From Trema orientale (lineage: Eukaryota; Streptophyta; Magnoliopsida; Rosales; Cannabaceae), in NCBI GenBank assembly GCA_002914845.1, contig JXTC01000305.1, positions 3,774-67,773 of the forward strand: a stretch of 64,000 nt of DNA, written 5' to 3'. Positions 58,962 through 64,000 of the stretch are shown in pieces. A program made the translations under genes and the position numbers. Position 1 is the first letter of the stretch; each line of letters begins with the position of its first letter. The notes under the pieces were generated by a model that saw only the letters and a program-made list of their open reading frames with translations, had not been told where the DNA came from and did not search any database.

Positions 58962-61307
58962 TATTAGCAGGGTTGAACGGATCGTTTTAGAGAGAAGGAG
59001 GATATTTAGAGGACTAATTAATTATCTTAATAGATGCAATCCCATGAAATAATACAAGTTAATTCTAATTAAACACCAAACAAGAGGCCGAGTAAGTGAA
59101 AGTAACCTAAGATATATCCCAAATTTCTCGTACCACGCTATAGGTGACAGTACTTAATTAACATGTTTTCTATAATTATTTACGGAGGCGAAAAAAATCA
59201 TGAATTAAAGTAATAGCATTTTCCAATGAAAATTCGACAACGCAATTAAGTGTAGCCATTGCAACAGCATTAAATAAGTAACATTTACTTCTCACGACGT
59301 TACGTTTGGTTGCTAAACGATATTTTTAGGAGGAATTAAATAAAAGACCCCTGTAGGTGTTAATAAATAATTAGTGACCGACTGTTATTAGAATATATAC
59401 TATACCAACATCTTACCGATCAGTATATTTAGAATATTTTCGGAGGATTCAAAGAAAAAGACAGATAATTGTTGTAATAATAAAATATGACCGACTTTTG
59501 TAATCAGAATATATAATTAATTAACCTTCTTATCCGAAAACTTATTAAGAAACAATTTCTCCTGGCGACTTGAAGTACAAAATATTTTGTATTTGATATA
59601 TAATGCCACTTATTAAACTCAAAAAATATCACACATGCATTAGTATTTTGTTTTTCTTCCAGGCTATGTACGTCGTTTTAAAAGGTCAAATTAAAAAACC
59701 ACCAATTGTAGTACTAAATAAGTATTACAAACTGTACTTCCAAAATAAAAATATAATAAATTCAACCCAAGCAACTAGAATTATTAAATTTTGTCTTCAT
59801 ATCATTAGAAAGGGATTTTGATTTTGGCAGAGGTTCTGTATGAGTAAGTAAGGTTTAACTCCCCTAGTCTAGTACACCGGTAAAAATAATATGAATTATA
59901 TATATATAAATATATATTTTACCCTCTATCTCAAAACAAATTAAGTTTTTTACCTTCTTGAACTATGGAACCTTTTAACACACAGTCTCCTTTGAAAAAG
60001 GAAAAAAACAATTATCCCCTATAATTGTCAAAATTTTGCAATATCAACCAAACCTTTTCAAGTTCATCAATTTTTCAGACAACCCAGTGCTGATCTTTAC
60101 TGACAAAATCCACGTTGTTGGCTCGAGAAATTTCGTGAACAAAATTCATTAAGAGTTAATTATTAACTGATATTGCAAAATGATCATTGCAAAATTGTGG
60201 GGCAAATATCGACCCTTTTTCTTTTTTCTAAGTCTAATTATAAAGGTTCGTCCAGCTTAGGCGCACTATGCATTAGAGGGCGAAAAAAAATAAAAATAAA
60301 ATAGGCGATGTTAGTGCTTAACATGAAAGGGATTGGGTACTTAGTTGGGTTGCCAGTAGAGAAACCCTAGCTAGAAGTAGTGTGAAATATTAACGTGCAA
60401 ATAAATATGGATAAGTAATATTAGGGATAAGGGAATCTTTTCTCCAAGCCTGATAGAAGCACCCCCAACCAATTGTCTTTGACTGGCTCTTCTACTAATT
60501 TATATATTATTGCCCCTACTTATCCAGTAGTAGTACCTTTGCAAGCTACCTATGATATTCTAATGATTCCACGGATATTCATTACTGTTGTACTACAACA
60601 ATGGAGTCTATATTCAGTTTTGAGAAATCCTAAGAAATACCTGTGATGCCTAATATCACACATAACGCGATTATTGTGTATGACTTACACTTGAATTTAG
60701 AGACTCATCTTTATTAGTATATAATGTTAATTAAGCTCTACGTATGCTCTTTAAAGCATTTTTTTTGTCTTTTAATTTGCTAAAAAAAAAAACTGCACCC
60801 AAAAAAAGTCATGATTTATGATCTTTTTATAATTTGACCTATTTTTTAGCTTGTGCAAAATTATATCTCCATACTAAAAATATGTCTTCCTCTAAGTATA
60901 AATTTATAATAAAATATTTCATCGCTATACACTGAATCTGAATTGAAGATATTTTATTTATGTTGACAAATACTTAAAATATATTGAAAATAACTTAAAA
61001 CAGTAGTTAACATAAATCATCTATTTGTACACTGAAATATTTTTAGATATCTTAAATGTGGATGTAAAATTTTATACAAGTTAAAAAATAGGATTAAAAC
61101 TACAGAAATGTTATAGATCAGCATATTGTTTTGCAGTTAACTCTAATTAATATTTTATTACTATTTCTTCTATATCATCGTCCTTAATAAATCGTATTTG
61201 AGAAATTAATCTTTTCTTCTTCTAACACTTGAGCGTCATTGGAGTGCAATCAGCTAAGGGCATGTTTGGTATAGCTTTCAAAGATCTTTTATGGCTCAAA
61301 AAATTTT
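58962..61307. other. Intergenic, nothing recognised
   Basis: AT-rich sequence without supported genes. 60780-61190 resembles 30420-30780 loosely in phrases such as GCAAAATTATA and ATTTTATTTTTACTGACCAACA-like text, suggesting another copy of a dispersed repeat. Confidence 0.35.
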
Positions 61308-61310
61308 TTA

Positions 61311-61754
61311 GGCTATGTTTGGTAGAGAGGAAAGAAAGTAGGAGGGAAGGAAAAATTAGGAGGGAAAGAAAATGCGCAGGATGGAAAGGAAAGTCTCTTT
61401 CCTCCATTATTGTTTGGTATGTAAGAAGGAAAGAAAACTATTATATATATATTTTAAAATGAGTGTTTTACCCTTTTTATTAAAATTTTAAAAATAGTGT
61501 ACAAGGTTAATTTAATAAATTCACTTTAAAACATTAGTAAAAAAAAACACTTTTGTTCTCCTTTTTCTCTCCATTTTCGAGGAAAAAAATATTTGAGTGG
61601 GTCCCACTATTTTTTTTCCTCCACGTACTTTTCTCTCCCTTTTTTTCTTTCCTTCACTTTTTCCTTCTACCAATCAATCCAAATTTTTATTTCCCTTCAC
61701 TTTTTCTTCAAAATTTTTCATTCCTCTCTCTTTTCCTTCCTATCAAACATAGCC
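61311..61754. mobile_element. Tourist-like (PIF/Harbinger) MITE
   Basis: The terminal inverted repeats GGCTATGTTTGGTAG (61311) and CTATCAAACATAGCC (ending 61754) are flanked by TTA on both sides (61308-61310; 61755-61757). A TTA duplication is characteristic of PIF/Harbinger. The arms are purine-rich on the left and pyrimidine-rich on the right, so it folds into a long hairpin. The short frames inside are by-products. It appears to sit within another truncated GTTTGGTATAGC-type element (61258 onward). Confidence 0.75.
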
Positions 61755-61757
61755 TTA

Positions 61758-62719
61758 GGAGTGTTTAGATGGATTTTTTTTTTAAAAAATCTTTTTAAAG
61801 AAGCATAAACTCAACATCTTTTATAAAAAAATCTTTTAATACTTTTATTTTAAGAAATAAAAATTATCTCAAACGGACCGAAATAACTTTGAGTTCTTAT
61901 ACTCATAAATGAACATGTAAAGATATTGAATTGAATAACTCAATTCAACTACCACCCTAATAATTGGTATATATATGTTTGCTAGATATATAAAAGAGAA
62001 ACCTGGAAAAGTGATATAAATAGAGATAACATGAGCTGATTGGCGATTAGACACTACTTAATCTCTATGTATCAGACACGTGGAAAAAGAAAAAAGAAAA
62101 ACTACTGCACAATCGGAATAATTTAAATCAATTCACTGAAATTTTGAAGCATATACTGTTAAACAAACCAGCGAGCTTTTACGACTTACGTAATGAGCGG
62201 GATTTGATTTTTTTTTTTAAGAGGATTTCCCATTATAAATTCAATAAGTATTTTACTATTTAGTATAGACAATCTGTTATCTTAAAAAAAAAAATTAATA
62301 TATACAATTCTTTTTTCTTCGCTAGAAGATTATTCTACAGAAGTTACATACATATAATTAAAGTCCACCTGTATAATTATTTATATGTTAACATTTATCA
62401 TCCAAGATCTTATCTAGTTACATTAACCCAAATCCAAATTATCGATATTATCCTGCATCAAAGTAAACACATATTAGTGACTTGGTGTTTTTATACATAT
62501 TGCACAATATCTATATAAATTGATCAGTTTTTGGGCAATGTGAGACTGTTTTTGCCAAATTTAGGATGAAATATGCAAAAGTTAATTATCTCATGACACT
62601 TACAAAAATCAGGGACAAAACGGTAATTTGACCTTCACACAATATCCCTGGTTTAAATCATAGGAAGCGCCAAGACATAAATACGGCTGTCTATTTTTCA
62701 GATTAATAACTCTGCGAAT
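61758..62719. other. Intergenic, nothing recognised
   Basis: AT-rich spacer between the Tourist-like MITE and the NIP-E upstream region. The frame at 61869-62054 has no recognisable similarity. Confidence 0.35.
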
Positions 62720-63366
62720 ATACCTTGGCAGCTGCCACATTTGCCTTCCGAAATCAGAAACCATATCCTCTGCTAGTCTTCAACTATTCAATTACCTGCC
62801 TTATTTGAGGAAGTGATCAATGGAAGACCTTCTCAACAAATCACTTTTTAATTGTGGGGCTGGCTGACCAGATCAAACTCTGTACAATTGTACAATGTAA
62901 TTGGTACCCTCATAAAATATTCACTTTTATAATCGGAAACTTTGGAGATGATCCCCATGCGGGTGTCGAGAAGAGAAATTAATTAGTGAAATTAAAGGGA
63001 AGAAAATCATTGAATCGCAATCACCCAACCAATTTAAGTGCTAAAAAAACACATCTTCGCTAAGAAAAACCCAAATTAAACAAGTACATCATTATGTCAC
63101 GATTAGTTATGTATATGCATATAATAATTAATAAACCCCAAATATATAATGAGAACTATTTTTGATTGGTAGATCAACCCTTTTAATTTCTTCATGTGAT
63201 GGTATGTAAGGTGAAAACTCAAATAGAAGCACATATAAAAGTCGTCTAGGTTAATTGGACGACCTAGTGGAGGCATGAATTGTATCTAACTTTAACCTTG
63301 TCGTCATTATAAGAATGGTGACATTTCATGATGTAAAGGCTACATTGTCGATTTCAGATTACAATC
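62720..63366 (+). promoter_or_regulatory. Upstream region of NIP-E, homologous to that of NIP-D and NIP-A
   Basis: Contains TTGGCAGCTGCC (62724 on), CAAATCACTTTT (62838 on) and GGCTGACCAGATC (62863 on), shared with NIP-A. It then has TTGAATCGCAATCACCCAACC (as two adjoining parts), CATTATGTCACGATT and TTCATGTGATGGTATGTAAGG, shared in order with 49840-50020 upstream of NIP-D. This marks the duplicated unit as including over 700 bp of 5' flank. Confidence 0.5.
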
Positions 63367-63402
63367 TCTATTTAAGCCAACGTTCCAAGTACAATCGATG
63401 CA
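63367..63402 (+). promoter_or_regulatory. Core promoter of NIP-E
   Basis: TCTATTTAAGCCAACG, then TTCCAAGTAC, then AATCGATGCA. Same layout as before NIP-A, -B and -D; the ATG follows 154 bases after the start of the box. Confidence 0.65.
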
Positions 63403-63520
63403 CGAAAAACTCCTCGAGTGCTATATAGCTATAGCTAAGCTAAAAGTTCTAAAACTTTTCCTTCTAAAACCCTCCTTTTGCCCTTTTATATATTAAACAT
63501 ATATAGTACTATACATAAAA

Positions 63521-63673
63521 ATGGACTCAATAGAGCAATCACCAAGAGGCTTGACTAATGATCACAGAAACGAGTTGACATCCAGTCTGAATCCGAAACC
63601 CCAAAGTCTTGGCTTTTCAGCTCGTTTCTGGGCAGTGTATAGGGAGCATTTTCAACCTGGTCTTTTTAGAAAG
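63521..63673 (+). CDS. NIP2: NIP-E: NIP-III aquaporin, exon 1 (gene continues beyond the window)
   Basis: Exon 1 encodes 51 residues from MDSIEQSPRG to PGLFRK and ends in a GT donor (AAG|GTAATA) at the same codon phase as exon 1 of NIP-A (ending SGFLRK) and NIP-B. The segment FWAVYREHFQPGLFRK matches the pre-membrane segment [16 protein letters not shown] of NIP-A. The rest of the gene lies past position 64000. No channel motif is visible, so identity rests on exon 1 similarity plus the shared core promoter. Confidence 0.88.
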
Positions 63674-63693
63674 GTAATATATATATATAGGCA

Positions 63694-63904
63694 CCAATTC
63701 AGTAGATATTTTTTTTTACTTATTCATATGTATTATTTTGTTCAATTAAAATTGATTACGCACATTTTTTCATAGTAAAAAATAGAGAGACAACAGGATT
63801 AAATAATTTATTTTTATTTTTTTTTCAACTACCCAAATTATGATAGTTATTGGATAAAATAAAATACCTATGAATAAGTAAAAAAAAAATATCTATTAGA
63901 TTGG
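63694..63904. mobile_element. MITE copy 5 (PYAGTAGGTATT family) in NIP-E intron 1
   Basis: The left end CCAATTCAGTAGATATTTTT and right end AAATATCTATTAGATTGG are inverted repeats. The middle retains ATTATGATAGTTATTGGAT as in copies 1-4. It lies 20 bases inside intron 1. Confidence 0.7.
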
Positions 63905-64000
63905 GGACTATATATATATAATATTAAAAAGAAGTGATTCACTTAATTACCATCATATTAATTAACACTAGTTATTAGAAAGAATTTTATGGTCACAGTA

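Overview
The window is nuclear DNA from a flowering plant, most likely a eudicot. It is AT-rich, its real genes have five exons with GT-AG introns, and it is full of plant-type transposons (CACTA/En-Spm, Ty1/copia, hAT, Tourist-like MITEs, tRNA-derived SINEs, L1-type LINE). I cannot place it to family. It is a draft assembly: three long N runs (23577-23747, 34203-34789, 50292-50684) and several single n bases mark scaffold joins, some with clear false duplication or missing sequence.

The host genes are a tandem array of five NOD26-like intrinsic proteins, all on the + strand: NIP-A (8264-10287), NIP-B (12368-18427), NIP-C (21110-23569), NIP-D (exons 3-5 at 53122-54541; exons 1-2 missing at a gap) and NIP-E (exon 1 at 63521-63673, running off the window). 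They are of the NIP-III / NIP2 class, the class of the rice silicic-acid channel Lsi1. The three complete copies have Gly-Ser-Gly-Arg at the ar/R selectivity filter and exactly 108 residues between the two NPA motifs. NIP-C differs: its second motif is NPV, its N-terminus is unrelated, and its TATA region is different. A, B, D and E share a nearly identical core promoter; A, D and E also share a module 600-800 bp upstream.

The array is split between NIP-C and NIP-D by about 30 kb of repeats. These include hAT-like elements, a 5'-truncated LINE, an assembly duplication of about 1.8 kb, and a CACTA transposon of about 14.4 kb (33823-48204) with a decayed TNP2-type transposase and a second ORF. 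A Ty1/copia element (42594-47436, perfect 5-bp target duplication AAACA) is nested inside the CACTA. Left of the array (1-6400) are an LTR-like fragment, a hAT-like element with a SINE nested in it, a duplicated contig end and a probable solo LTR. Between NIP-D and NIP-E lie a SINE, hairpin MITEs, a 300-bp-arm inverted repeat, a relative of the left-hand LTR, a CACTA end and a Tourist MITE.

Taken together, the array looks like a recently amplified set of silicon/metalloid channels with one structurally divergent member. Related MITEs have repeatedly entered its introns, and one large nested transposon has pushed it apart.
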